From NCBI RefSeq assembly GCF_020034655.1, contig NZ_JAIQDJ010000001.1:868001-932000 (forward strand): a DNA stretch of 64,000 nucleotides. The letters run 5' to 3'. The stretch's first letter is position 1, and each line of letters opens with the position of its first letter. Source of the DNA: Thermomonas beijingensis. GTDB taxonomy: Bacteria; Pseudomonadota; Gammaproteobacteria; Xanthomonadales; Xanthomonadaceae. The translations under genes and the position numbers were made by a program. The notes under the pieces are model-generated. The model saw only the letters and a list, made by a program, of their open reading frames with translations, was not told where the DNA came from and made no database searches. Positions 17,262-25,022 of the stretch are shown piece after piece.

Positions 17262-18635
17262 ATGGAAGTTCATTTTCACGGTGCGGCGGGTGATGTCACC
17301 GGCTCGATGCACCTGATCGAAGCGGCAGGCAAGCGCATATTGTTGGACTGCGGCATGGTGCAGGGCAGTCCGGAGGCGGATGCGCGTAATTTTGCGCCAT
17401 TTCCATTTGACGCTAGCCAGATCGACGCGCTGATCCTCAGCCATGCCCACATCGACCATGTGGGGCGCGTGCCGCGGCTGACCTTGGCGGGCTTTGATGG
17501 CCCCATTTTCACCCAACGTGCGACCGCGGATTTGTTGCCGATCATGCTGCTTGATTCGGCGTCATTGCAGGAAAACGAAGCCGAGCGCAGCAACCGCAAG
17601 CGCAAACCGGGGCAGCCCAAAGCGGTGCCGCTGTACACCCGTGACGATGTGCGCGATGCGCTGTCGCAGTTGCATCCGTTGGACTATGCCACGCGCACGC
17701 AGATTCTGGAGGGCGTTGAAATTGCCTTCCGCGATGCCGGCCATATTCTCGGCTCGGCCATCGTGGAGCTGTGGGCCGACGGCAGGAAACTGGTGTTCTC
17801 CGGCGACTTGGGGATGCCGAATGCGCCGATTTTGCGCGATCCCACACCGGTGGCCGATGCCGACCTGCTGTTGATGGAGTCCACCTACGGCAATCGCAAT
17901 CACAAGCAGCGCAGCGAAACCGTCCTTGAGTTGAGTGAAATCCTGGAGGCCGCCTGGCGCGACCACGGCAATGTGCTGATTCCCGCGTTTGCGGTGGGCC
18001 GCACGCAGGAGTTGCTGTACTGGTTTGCGCGGCACTGGAATGATTGGGATATGTCGCGCTGGAAGATTTTCCTGGATAGTCCGATGGCTTCCAAAGTGGT
18101 GCAGGTGTACGACCATCACCATGAATTATTTGACGCCGAGGCGCGTGAAATCTGGCGCGGGACGCCCAACCCATTCCGCTTGCCCAATCTGCGCGTCACC
18201 CAAACCGCCGAAGAGTCGATGTCGATCAACCGCATCCACGGCGGGGCCATCATCATTGCGGGCAATGGCATGGCCAGTGGTGGCCGCATCCTGCATCACA
18301 TGCGGCAATGCCTGCCCAAGCGGCAGACGCGCATGGTGTTTGTCGGCTATCAAGCCGAAGGCACGCTGGGGCGCAGATTGGTGGATGGCGCGCAGTGGGT
18401 ACGTATCCACGGCCACGACGTGCGCGTCAATGCACATCGGCATACCGTGGGCGGGCTGTCTGCACACGCCGACCAGCAGGGCTTGCTGGACTGGTATGCC
18501 GGATTCCGGCCTTCGCCACCGTTGGCACTGGTGCATGGCGAAGATCTGGCCCGTGAGGCGCTGGCCGGCGAGATTCACGAACGCTTTGGGGTGCAGGCTA
18601 CGCTGGCGCGACCGGGGATGACGCTGGAGGTGTAG
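17262..18635 (+). CDS. Metallo-beta-lactamase/beta-CASP RNA nuclease
   Basis: 457 residues from the ATG at 17262, with GGAG eight bases before it. Motifs in order: LILSHAHIDHVGRVPRL (the HxHxDH zinc site), DAGHILGSA, VFSGDLG, then the beta-CASP part with LLMESTYGNRNH, PAFAVGRTQELL, and HGGAIIIAGNGMASGGRILHHM. The last zinc histidine is in VGGLSAHADQ. This is the bacterial relative of CPSF73/Ysh1, close to RNase J-like and archaeal CPSF nucleases. It should be a zinc-dependent cytoplasmic ribonuclease; its RNA target is unknown. It converges on the DoxX gene with 5 bp between stops. Confidence 0.9.
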   Translation: MEVHFHGAAGDVTGSMHLIEAAGKRILLDCGMVQGSPEADARNFAPFPFDASQIDALILSHAHIDHVGRVPRLTLAGFDGPIFTQRATADLLPIMLLDSASLQENEAERSNRKRKPGQPKAVPLYTRDDVRDALSQLHPLDYATRTQILEGVEIAFRDAGHILGSAIVELWADGRKLVFSGDLGMPNAPILRDPTPVADADLLLMESTYGNRNHKQRSETVLELSEILEAAWRDHGNVLIPAFAVGRTQELLYWFARHWNDWDMSRWKIFLDSPMASKVVQVYDHHHELFDAEAREIWRGTPNPFRLPNLRVTQTAEESMSINRIHGGAIIIAGNGMASGGRILHHMRQCLPKRQTRMVFVGYQAEGTLGRRLVDGAQWVRIHGHDVRVNAHRHTVGGLSAHADQQGLLDWYAGFRPSPPLALVHGEDLAREALAGEIHERFGVQATLARPGMTLEV

Positions 18636-18640
18636 GCGCG

Positions 18641-18988
18641 TCAGCGCCGCTTCGCGCCACCGGCGGTGGACAGCAGTACCAGCCCGCCTACCAGTCCCAT
18701 GTTCTTCATGAATTGCAGTAATTGCGGGCCCATTGCCGCGCCCGAAAAATGCCAAAACGGGTGCGATAGCGCGGCATCCACCAATAGCAAGATCGCCGCG
18801 ATCAAGGTCATCACCCGCAACTGCCAACCGGCCGCAATCAACACCCCCAGCAGCACTTCGCCGGCACTCATCAGCAAGGTCATATTGCTCATCTGCACGC
18901 CGTGCAGCGCCTGCCACAGGCGAAAGCCGCCCATCACGATAAACACGCTGGCCAGCAGCCATTGGGCAATTCGAACTTCAAGTTTCAT
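18641..18988 (-). CDS. DoxX family membrane protein
   Basis: 115 residues with four hydrophobic segments: QWLLASVFIVMGGFRLWQAL, LMSAGEVLLGVLIAAG, VMTLIAAILLLVDAAL, and MGLVGGLVLLSTAGG. The pattern and size are those of the DoxX/DoxD-like family of four-helix inner-membrane proteins, which are loosely linked to redox and electron-transfer roles. No catalytic residues can be pointed to. It reads away from rhlE and converges with the beta-CASP nuclease gene. The family call is moderate and the function is open. Confidence 0.75.
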   Translation of the reverse strand: MKLEVRIAQWLLASVFIVMGGFRLWQALHGVQMSNMTLLMSAGEVLLGVLIAAGWQLRVMTLIAAILLLVDAALSHPFWHFSGAAMGPQLLQFMKNMGLVGGLVLLSTAGGAKRR

Positions 18989-19348
18989 GTGGGTGTCAGA
19001 GAGTCAGGGCGAGGGAAGGGGGCAATCGCCGCAGAGTGCCATGCTTGGCGGGACTTGAAAACCACGGCGCATGCAGCCATCGCGGCAGAGCATCGTGAAC
19101 GGAAAATTCATCTGCGCCGGCAGGCGTGGCGGGTTTGGCGTAAACTCCGCCACATTCTGCGCACGCCTGATCGTTATTCCCGGTCACGCCCGCCGCCTTT
19201 GCGGCTCGTTTTCCCCACACGCCTTTCGTCGCGCAGACACGGCCCGGAGTTCCGGCGTCGTGCCATCTGCAGGCTCGTGCGTGGTTTCTTGGGAATCGCA
19301 CGGGTTCGCCCACGCCTTGCGCGTGGCTTTGACACCCCGGAGTTCCCG
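18989..19348. other. 360-bp gene-free stretch between doxX-like gene and rhlE
   Basis: No convincing protein or RNA gene is seen here. It must hold the divergent promoters of the DoxX gene and rhlE. A TAAACT hexamer near 19142 could be a -10 box for rhlE, leaving a leader of about 200 nt. The leader contains a near-copy of the rhlE ribosome-binding region: CCCGGAGTTCC at 19243 recurs as CCCGGAGTTCCC at 19336, each followed by a GTCGT. Long leaders are known for DEAD-box helicase genes, so regulation there is plausible but unproved. Confidence 0.5.
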
Positions 19349-20686
19349 ATGTCGTTTGAAACCCTTGGCCTTGCGCCTGGCTTGCTGCGCGCGCTTGCCG
19401 ATAATCACTACACCACCCCCACCCCCATCCAGGCACAAGCGATCCCGCTGGTGCTGGCCGGCCACGACGTGCTGGGCGGGGCGCAAACCGGCACCGGCAA
19501 GACCGCCGCGTTTGGCTTGCCCTTATTGCAAAAATTGGCCGAATTGCCCAAGCCGCAAGGCGTGCATCGTCCGCGCGCGCTGATTCTGACGCCTACCCGC
19601 GAACTGGCGGTGCAGGTCAGCGACAACCTGCGCAGCTATGCCAAATATCTGCGTTTGAACGTCACCGCGTTGTTCGGCGGAGTAGGCATGCAGCCGCAGA
19701 TCGATGCGTTCCGCCGTGGCGTGGATGTGCTGGTGGCCTGCCCGGGCCGCTTGATCGACCATCTGGAGCGCGGCACCTGCAAGCTGGGTGACGTGCAGAT
19801 ACTGGTGCTGGATGAAGCCGATCGCATGCTCGACATGGGCTTTTTGCCGTCGATCCAACGGGTGATGAAGCACGTGCCGCACCAGCGCCAGACCTTGCTG
19901 TTTTCGGCCACGTTCGAGCCGCGCATCAAGGCGCTGGCACTGGACTTTCTGAAGGACCCGCAGCAGGTGCAGGTGGCGGCGCAGAACACCGTGATCGAAA
20001 CCATCAGCCACCGTGCGCACCCGGTGGATGGCAACAGGAAGCGTGACCTGCTGGTGCAGATTCTGGCGCAGCGCCACACCGAACAGGTGCTGGTGTTCGG
20101 CAAGACCAAGCACGGCTGCAACCGTTTGGCCGAACAACTCTGCGATGCCGGTTTGCCGGCACTGGCGATTCATGGCAACAAGAGCCAAGCCGCACGCCAG
20201 AAAGCGCTCAACGAATTCAAATCCGGCAAGACCCGTATCCTGGTGGCCACCGACGTGGCCGCACGCGGGTTGGATATTCCGCAGCTGCCGCTGGTGATCA
20301 ACCACGACTTGCCGATGGTGGCGGAAGACTACGTGCATCGCATTGGCCGCACCGGCCGCAACGGTGCTACCGGCGAAGCCATTTCGCTGGTATCGCCGGA
20401 CGAAGCGCATTTGCTGCGCCAGATCCAGAAGTTGCTCGGCCGCGACATCGTGATGGACACTGTGTCCGGGTTTGTGCCTTCACGCGCAATCCGCAGCGAT
20501 GCCAAGCCGTTCGACAATGCCCCGCGTGGCCCGCGCCCGGCTGCGCGCAATCGTCGTCCGCACGGCAAGCCGCGCACGCTCGAAGCGCATGCCCATGCCC
20601 ACACTGGGCCAAAGCCGGCGCAGCGCGACAGTCAACGCGATAGCCAGCGCGGCCCGCGCCAAGGTGATCGCCGCAGCGCGCGCTAA
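19349..20686 (+). CDS. rhlE: DEAD-box ATP-dependent RNA helicase RhlE
   Basis: 445 residues from the ATG at 19349 (GGAG just upstream). The open frame continues 447 bp upstream but has no helicase sequence there. Helicase motifs are complete: Q motif YTTPTPIQAQAIP, walker A AQTGTGKT, PTREL, DEADRMLDMGF, SAT, ARGLDIPQ, and HRIGRTGR. MSFETLGLAPGLLRAL is the RhlE-type start. The C-terminal 70 residues are a basic, low-complexity tail rich in Arg, Pro, His and Gln with QRDSQRDSQRG repeats, probably for RNA binding. RhlE remodels RNA in ribosome assembly and decay, and acts in the cytoplasm. Confidence 0.93.
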   Translation: MSFETLGLAPGLLRALADNHYTTPTPIQAQAIPLVLAGHDVLGGAQTGTGKTAAFGLPLLQKLAELPKPQGVHRPRALILTPTRELAVQVSDNLRSYAKYLRLNVTALFGGVGMQPQIDAFRRGVDVLVACPGRLIDHLERGTCKLGDVQILVLDEADRMLDMGFLPSIQRVMKHVPHQRQTLLFSATFEPRIKALALDFLKDPQQVQVAAQNTVIETISHRAHPVDGNRKRDLLVQILAQRHTEQVLVFGKTKHGCNRLAEQLCDAGLPALAIHGNKSQAARQKALNEFKSGKTRILVATDVAARGLDIPQLPLVINHDLPMVAEDYVHRIGRTGRNGATGEAISLVSPDEAHLLRQIQKLLGRDIVMDTVSGFVPSRAIRSDAKPFDNAPRGPRPAARNRRPHGKPRTLEAHAHAHTGPKPAQRDSQRDSQRGPRQGDRRSAR

Positions 20687-20773
20687 CACCAGGCACGGAT
20701 GGCAGTTGGGCGGCTTTGGCATTGGTGCTACTGTCGCCCGCCATGATCGGCAACCATCGAGGGTAGGTAAGAC

Positions 20774-22402
20774 GTGACAGCGAACCAACGTGGCGATAAC
20801 CGCTGGTGGCGGCCGCAAGTTTCGGTAGAGGTGCTGATTGCGCTGGTCAGCGCCTATTTTCTGTTGGTGACCAATGGCCCCTTGTGGGCGGCGGTGCGTG
20901 CCGGTACCAGTTCGACTTCCGTGATGTTGTCGCTGGGTGTGGCGGTATTCGCCCTGCATGCGTTGATCTTTGGCTTGCTGTGCTGGGGCTGCTTGGCGCG
21001 GCCGCTGTTGGCGCTGTTGCTGGTCGTCACCGCGCTGGCACATTGGTACATGACCCGCTTTGCCGTGGTGTTTGATGCGGAGATGATCCGCAACGTGCTG
21101 CATACCGATGTGGCCGAAAGCCGCGAGCTGATGACGGTTGGCATGCTGTTGCATGTTGTGTTGTTGGGCATGGCGCCAGCCGTATTGGTGCTGCTGACCC
21201 GCAGCAAGCCGCGTAGCTGGAGGCGCGGTTTGCTGGTGCGTGGCGGGTTTCTGCTGGCGATGCTGCTGCTGGCCGGTGCGGCGGTGGGGATGTCTTCGCA
21301 GGGCGTGTTTGCGCTGATGCGTACCGACAAAGTGTTGCGCTACAAAATCACCCCGGGCAACTACATCGTGTCACTGATCAATGTGATCAAGCCTTCGAAG
21401 AAAGCCAGCAGCGGCCCACGCCAAGTGGTGGGTGCCGATGCCAAGCGGCCTGCCGCGGCGGCGACGCGCAAGCCACGCTTGCTGGTGTTGGCAGTGGGTG
21501 AAACCGTGCGCGGCGATCATTGGGGGCTGAATGGTTATGCACGCCAGACGACCCCGGAGCTTGCCAAGCGCAATGTACTGAATTTCCCCGACGTCACCGC
21601 CTGCGGCACCAGCACCGAAGTCTCGTTGCCGTGCATGTTCTCACCGCAAGGCCGCGAGCATTACGACCGCGATGCCATTCGCGGGCATGAATCGGTATTG
21701 GACGTGGCTGCACGCGCCGGCGTGCAAGTGCTCTGGCGCGATAATCAATCCGGCTGCAAGGGCATTTGCATCGGCGTGCAATCGCACACCATGGGCCCGG
21801 ACGATGCCGCCAATTTGTGCGCGGCCGGGCGTTGCTTCGATGAAATCCTGTTGTCGGGTTTGCAAGCCAAACTGGATGCCATGCCGGGCGATGTGATCAT
21901 CGTGTTACATATGCTGGGCAACCATGGGCCGAATTATTTCGAGCGCTACCCGCCCGCATTCGAGCGCTGGACACCCGTCTGCAAAACCCCTGAGCTGAGC
22001 CGCTGCACGCAGGCTCAAATCGCGAATGCCTACGACAATGCGATCCTGTATTCCGATAGCGTGCTGGCGCATTTGATCGACCTGCTGCAAGCGCAAACCC
22101 AGCGCGATGCGGCAATGTTGTATGTATCTGACCATGGCGAATCGTTGGGCGAATATGGACTGTATCTGCATGGTGCGCCGTATGCCATCGCGCCCCGGCA
22201 ACAACTGCATGTGCCGCTGACGCTGTGGCTATCGCCCGGGTTTGCCACCGATACTGGCCTCGATATGGCGTGCTTGCAGAAGGTGGCGCAGCAGCCAGCC
22301 AGCCACGACAATCTGTTCTCCACCGTGCTGGGCGCGTTTGACGTGCAAACAGCGGTGTACCGCAAGGACAAGGATTTGCTGGCGAGCTGCCGGCAACCTT
22401 GA
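20774..22402 (+). CDS. eptA: Phosphoethanolamine-lipid A transferase
   Basis: 542 residues from a GTG with AGG nine bases upstream. Five hydrophobic segments fill residues 17-180, then comes a periplasmic sulfatase-type domain. Catalytic marks are VGETVRGDHWGLNGY (metal ligand Glu at about 243), ACGTSTEVSLPCMFS (nucleophile threonine at about 281), and YVSDHGESLGEYGLYLHG near the end. Several cysteines that form the usual disulfides are present. The enzyme moves phosphoethanolamine from phosphatidylethanolamine to lipid A at the periplasmic face. In related bacteria this lowers surface charge and polymyxin binding. Assignment to the EptA/MCR family is firm; the exact acceptor site is inferred. 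It converges with ispA. Confidence 0.9.
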   Translation: MTANQRGDNRWWRPQVSVEVLIALVSAYFLLVTNGPLWAAVRAGTSSTSVMLSLGVAVFALHALIFGLLCWGCLARPLLALLLVVTALAHWYMTRFAVVFDAEMIRNVLHTDVAESRELMTVGMLLHVVLLGMAPAVLVLLTRSKPRSWRRGLLVRGGFLLAMLLLAGAAVGMSSQGVFALMRTDKVLRYKITPGNYIVSLINVIKPSKKASSGPRQVVGADAKRPAAAATRKPRLLVLAVGETVRGDHWGLNGYARQTTPELAKRNVLNFPDVTACGTSTEVSLPCMFSPQGREHYDRDAIRGHESVLDVAARAGVQVLWRDNQSGCKGICIGVQSHTMGPDDAANLCAAGRCFDEILLSGLQAKLDAMPGDVIIVLHMLGNHGPNYFERYPPAFERWTPVCKTPELSRCTQAQIANAYDNAILYSDSVLAHLIDLLQAQTQRDAAMLYVSDHGESLGEYGLYLHGAPYAIAPRQQLHVPLTLWLSPGFATDTGLDMACLQKVAQQPASHDNLFSTVLGAFDVQTAVYRKDKDLLASCRQP

Positions 22403-22412
22403 TGCATCGCAT

Positions 22413-22439
22413 ATCTGCTGCGTGGCTTGCGCAGCAGAT
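22413..22439. terminator. Hairpin between convergent eptA and ispA
   Basis: A perfect 10-bp inverted repeat (ATCTGCTGCG / CGCAGCAGAT) with a 7-nt loop fills most of the 36-bp gap between the two convergent genes. It can serve both strands, but it has no T run. Confidence 0.5.
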
Positions 22440-23407
22440 CAATGGCTGCGATGGATGGCCTTGTGCGCCAGTGCTGCCAAAGCGTGTGTATCGGCATCCA
22501 CGCTGTCCAGCGCGGCCTGCATGCTGGCCGCAAGTTCTTGCAGGCGCGCCCGGCTGGCCGGCACTCCCAGCAACGCCGGGAAGGTAGCTTTGTCTTGCGC
22601 CTGATCCTTGCCGGTGGTCTTGCCCAAGGTCGCAGCATCACCTTCGATATCCAGCAGATCATCGCGAATCTGAAACGCCAACCCCAAGGCGTCGGCATAG
22701 CGATCTAGCGCCGCACAGCACGATGCGTCGGCATTGGCCGCCAATGCGCCCAGCCGCACCGCGCAGCGCAGCAGTGCGCCAGTTTTGAGTGCGTGCAGAC
22801 GTTCGAGTTCAGCGAGTGAGAAGGGAAGCGGAACGAAGCCATAGTCATTTTTCGGACGAACAACACCAGCGGTAGAATCATCCCGGTCGGATACATGACG
22901 CTGATCTCCTTTTGTTCTTCCTCCAGTTGCGTCGATATCCAGCGCCTGCCCACCGCACATGCCAGCAACACCACTGGCGCGGGCCAATTCGGCAAGCATT
23001 GCCACGCGCTGGGGTGCATCCTGTGGCGCGTTGGCCAACACGTCGAAGGCCAGCGTTTGCAGTGCGTCACCGGCCAGTATCGCAGTGGCCTCATCGAACG
23101 CCACATGCACGGTGGGCTGGCCACGCCGCAGGGCATCATCATCCATCGCCGGTAAATCGTCGTGCACCAGTGAATAGCAGTGGATCAACTCCACTGCGGC
23201 CGCAGCGGCATCCAGTGACGCGTCTGCGGCACCCAATGCGGTGCCGGTGGCGTACACCAGTAAGGGGCGCATCCGTTTGCCGCCTTTGAGTACGGCATGA
23301 CGCATCGCAGCGTGTAGCCGTTGCGGCGCCACGGCGGGGTCTGGTAGGGCGTTGCTCAGGGTCGCATCAGTGCGCCGGATCCACTCTGGGAATGCGGACT
23401 CAGGCAT
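22439..23407 (-). CDS. ispA: Farnesyl diphosphate synthase (with an internal insertion)
   Basis: 322 residues from the ATG at 23407, which overlaps the xseB stop. The usual signatures are present: [10 protein letters not shown], first aspartate-rich motif DDLPAMDDD at about 83-91, [26 protein letters not shown], and second aspartate-rich motif [11 protein letters not shown]. It condenses IPP with DMAPP and GPP to farnesyl diphosphate, for quinones and undecaprenyl carriers. Odd point: between DIDATGG and [18 protein letters not shown] there are about 30 extra residues (roughly 163-193, rich in Arg, Asp and Lys) absent from the family as I know it. The DNA there (22841-22920) is about 46% GC. 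The frame stays open, so the protein may still work. Confidence 0.88.
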   Translation of the reverse strand: MPESAFPEWIRRTDATLSNALPDPAVAPQRLHAAMRHAVLKGGKRMRPLLVYATGTALGAADASLDAAAAAVELIHCYSLVHDDLPAMDDDALRRGQPTVHVAFDEATAILAGDALQTLAFDVLANAPQDAPQRVAMLAELARASGVAGMCGGQALDIDATGGRTKGDQRHVSDRDDSTAGVVRPKNDYGFVPLPFSLAELERLHALKTGALLRCAVRLGALAANADASCCAALDRYADALGLAFQIRDDLLDIEGDAATLGKTTGKDQAQDKATFPALLGVPASRARLQELAASMQAALDSVDADTHALAALAHKAIHRSH

Positions 23408-23657
23408 GGTCGCCGGCTTCAAAATCGGTGGCAGCCTCGGGCTTGGCGGGATCGCTGAGTTGACGCACGCGCAACTCCGCCTGTTCCAGCGCCAGTTGGC
23501 AATGCCGATACAAGCCGACTCCGCGCTCGTAGGCGGCCAGCGATTCCTCCAAGTTCATGTCGCCGGCTTCCATCGTGCCAACCAGTGCTTCCAATGCGTG
23601 CAGCGACTGTTCAAAGTCGGCTACGGGGGAGGGTTCGGATGCAGGTTTCTTCGTCAT
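23400..23657 (-). CDS. xseB: Exodeoxyribonuclease VII small subunit
   Basis: 85 residues with the XseB pattern: [40 protein letters not shown], then [11 protein letters not shown]. It is the small helical subunit that binds in several copies to XseA to form exonuclease VII, a single-strand DNA exonuclease. The xseA gene is not in the window. Its 3' end overlaps the ispA start by eight bases, and the order xseB-ispA is conserved widely in proteobacteria. It lies 9 bp downstream of tilS on the same strand, so tilS-xseB-ispA may be one transcript. Confidence 0.9.
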   Translation of the reverse strand: MTKKPASEPSPVADFEQSLHALEALVGTMEAGDMNLEESLAAYERGVGLYRHCQLALEQAELRVRQLSDPAKPEAATDFEAGDHA

Positions 23658-23666
23658 GGGGGAAGT

Positions 23667-24971
23667 TTACGCCAGCTGCGTCCATTGCAGCTGCGCGCCG
23701 TATAGGCGCAGCCAAGCGTGTAATTGTGCGGACACCACGCTATCGCCGGCGGCCAGCAGGGTGCTGCCTGCCGATAACAGCGGCAGTCGTTGCCGCTGCC
23801 ATGATGGCATGCCAGCCGCTTGCAGCACATGCTTGAGTGCGTGCGAATGAATGCGCTTTGGCAACACGATGCGCTCCCCGCCTTGGCGGGCATGAACGCG
23901 CACCGGCGTGTCAAACCCATCAACGCCAATCAACCGCAGGCTGTCACCATTCGGCAACTCCAGCGCTTGCCTGCCATCCCAGGCTTGCGAAAAATCCAGT
24001 GCAAGCGATGGCTGAATGTGGTCGGCATGCAGCAGGTCACGCCAGCGTTGCACACAGGCATCGTTCCATTCGAAACGTGGATTGGCATCCCTGCGCGCCG
24101 ACAGTAAATCGGATTCGATCCTCGCGACCCCGTTGCCGGGCAGCGGCGGCAGCTGCAATGTGGCGATCCAGTGCCGCAACACGCGGGCGCGGCGCGACGG
24201 GGTCAGTTGCAGCAAGCCCGCCACACGCAGGGTGCGGGTATCCACCGCAACCTCGGTCAGTGCCTTGCTATCCTCGGCGTGCAGCAACTGCGCGGCGTCG
24301 GTACAAAGTGCGGCGCTGCGGGCGAAGGCCGCCGTCGCGTGCGGCCAGCGCTCGTGCAGCATCGGCAATACCTGATTGCGCAGGAAGTTGCGAGCAAACC
24401 CGCTGTTGGCGTTGCTGGGGTCGTCGATCCAGTGCAGGCCTTCGCGCTGTGCAAGTGCCTGCAACTGCCGGCGCGGGAAATCCAGTAACGGTCGCCATAA
24501 CCAGCCGTGTGCGAATGCGCGCCAATCGCGCATCGCCGCCAGCCCCTCCGCCCCGGATCCACGTAGCGCGCGCAACAGGAAGGTTTCGGCTTGGTCGTCT
24601 TGATGATGGGCCAACACCAGAATGTCATCAGTCGTCATTGCCGCGGCAAATGCCGCATGTCGCGCTGCTCTCGCTGCTGCCTCCAATCCCAGTCCACTAC
24701 GGCAATCCACCTGCACCCGTGTCAACGTCAATGGCACCGACAAGGCATCACACATGCGTTGGCAATGTGCGGCCCACCGGTCGGCTTCTGGGTGCAAGCC
24801 ATGATGCACGTGGATCGCACGCAAGCCCTGCCTTCTCGCGGTGGCATCACTTGCAAGCAGATGCAGTAACACCGTCGAATCCAGGCCGCCGCTGAAGCCG
24901 ACAAGAAGCGAATGCGGAGCGGGCAAGGTGAATTTCAACGGGGCCAAGTCTTGGGTGCGAGCAGGCAACAA
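23667..24971 (-). CDS. tilS: tRNA(Ile)-lysidine synthase
   Basis: 434 residues. The PP-loop SGGLDST is at about residues 27-33, followed by HVHHGLHPEADRWAAHCQ and LAHHQDDQAETFLLRALRGSG, all typical of TilS. RGSGAEGLAAM and the C-terminal domain (LPLLSAGSTLLAAG) follow. The enzyme uses ATP to attach lysine to C34 of the tRNA-Ile CAU anticodon, turning it from AUG to AUA reading; it is essential in most bacteria. No ATG or GTG precedes the PP-loop: the first usable codon is TTG at 24971, and the frame is open back to the stop of the M13 gene. The exact start is therefore uncertain. Confidence 0.92.
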   Translation of the reverse strand: MLPARTQDLAPLKFTLPAPHSLLVGFSGGLDSTVLLHLLASDATARRQGLRAIHVHHGLHPEADRWAAHCQRMCDALSVPLTLTRVQVDCRSGLGLEAAARAARHAAFAAAMTTDDILVLAHHQDDQAETFLLRALRGSGAEGLAAMRDWRAFAHGWLWRPLLDFPRRQLQALAQREGLHWIDDPSNANSGFARNFLRNQVLPMLHERWPHATAAFARSAALCTDAAQLLHAEDSKALTEVAVDTRTLRVAGLLQLTPSRRARVLRHWIATLQLPPLPGNGVARIESDLLSARRDANPRFEWNDACVQRWRDLLHADHIQPSLALDFSQAWDGRQALELPNGDSLRLIGVDGFDTPVRVHARQGGERIVLPKRIHSHALKHVLQAAGMPSWQRQRLPLLSAGSTLLAAGDSVVSAQLHAWLRLYGAQLQWTQLA

Positions 24972-25022
24972 TCGGATTGTGTGCCGAGGAATACTCAGCG
25001 CTCGTTCCAGCGTATCAAATGC

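Noticed and set aside
18902-19348. N-terminal extension of rhlE
   Set aside because: The sequence is basic and unlike any helicase part, overlaps the DoxX gene, and the real start has its own Shine-Dalgarno.
20774-22402. Acquired mobile colistin-resistance gene
   Set aside because: The transferase shares the EptA/MCR fold, but no insertion sequence or plasmid feature is near, and it sits in ordinary chromosomal context beside rhlE and ispA.
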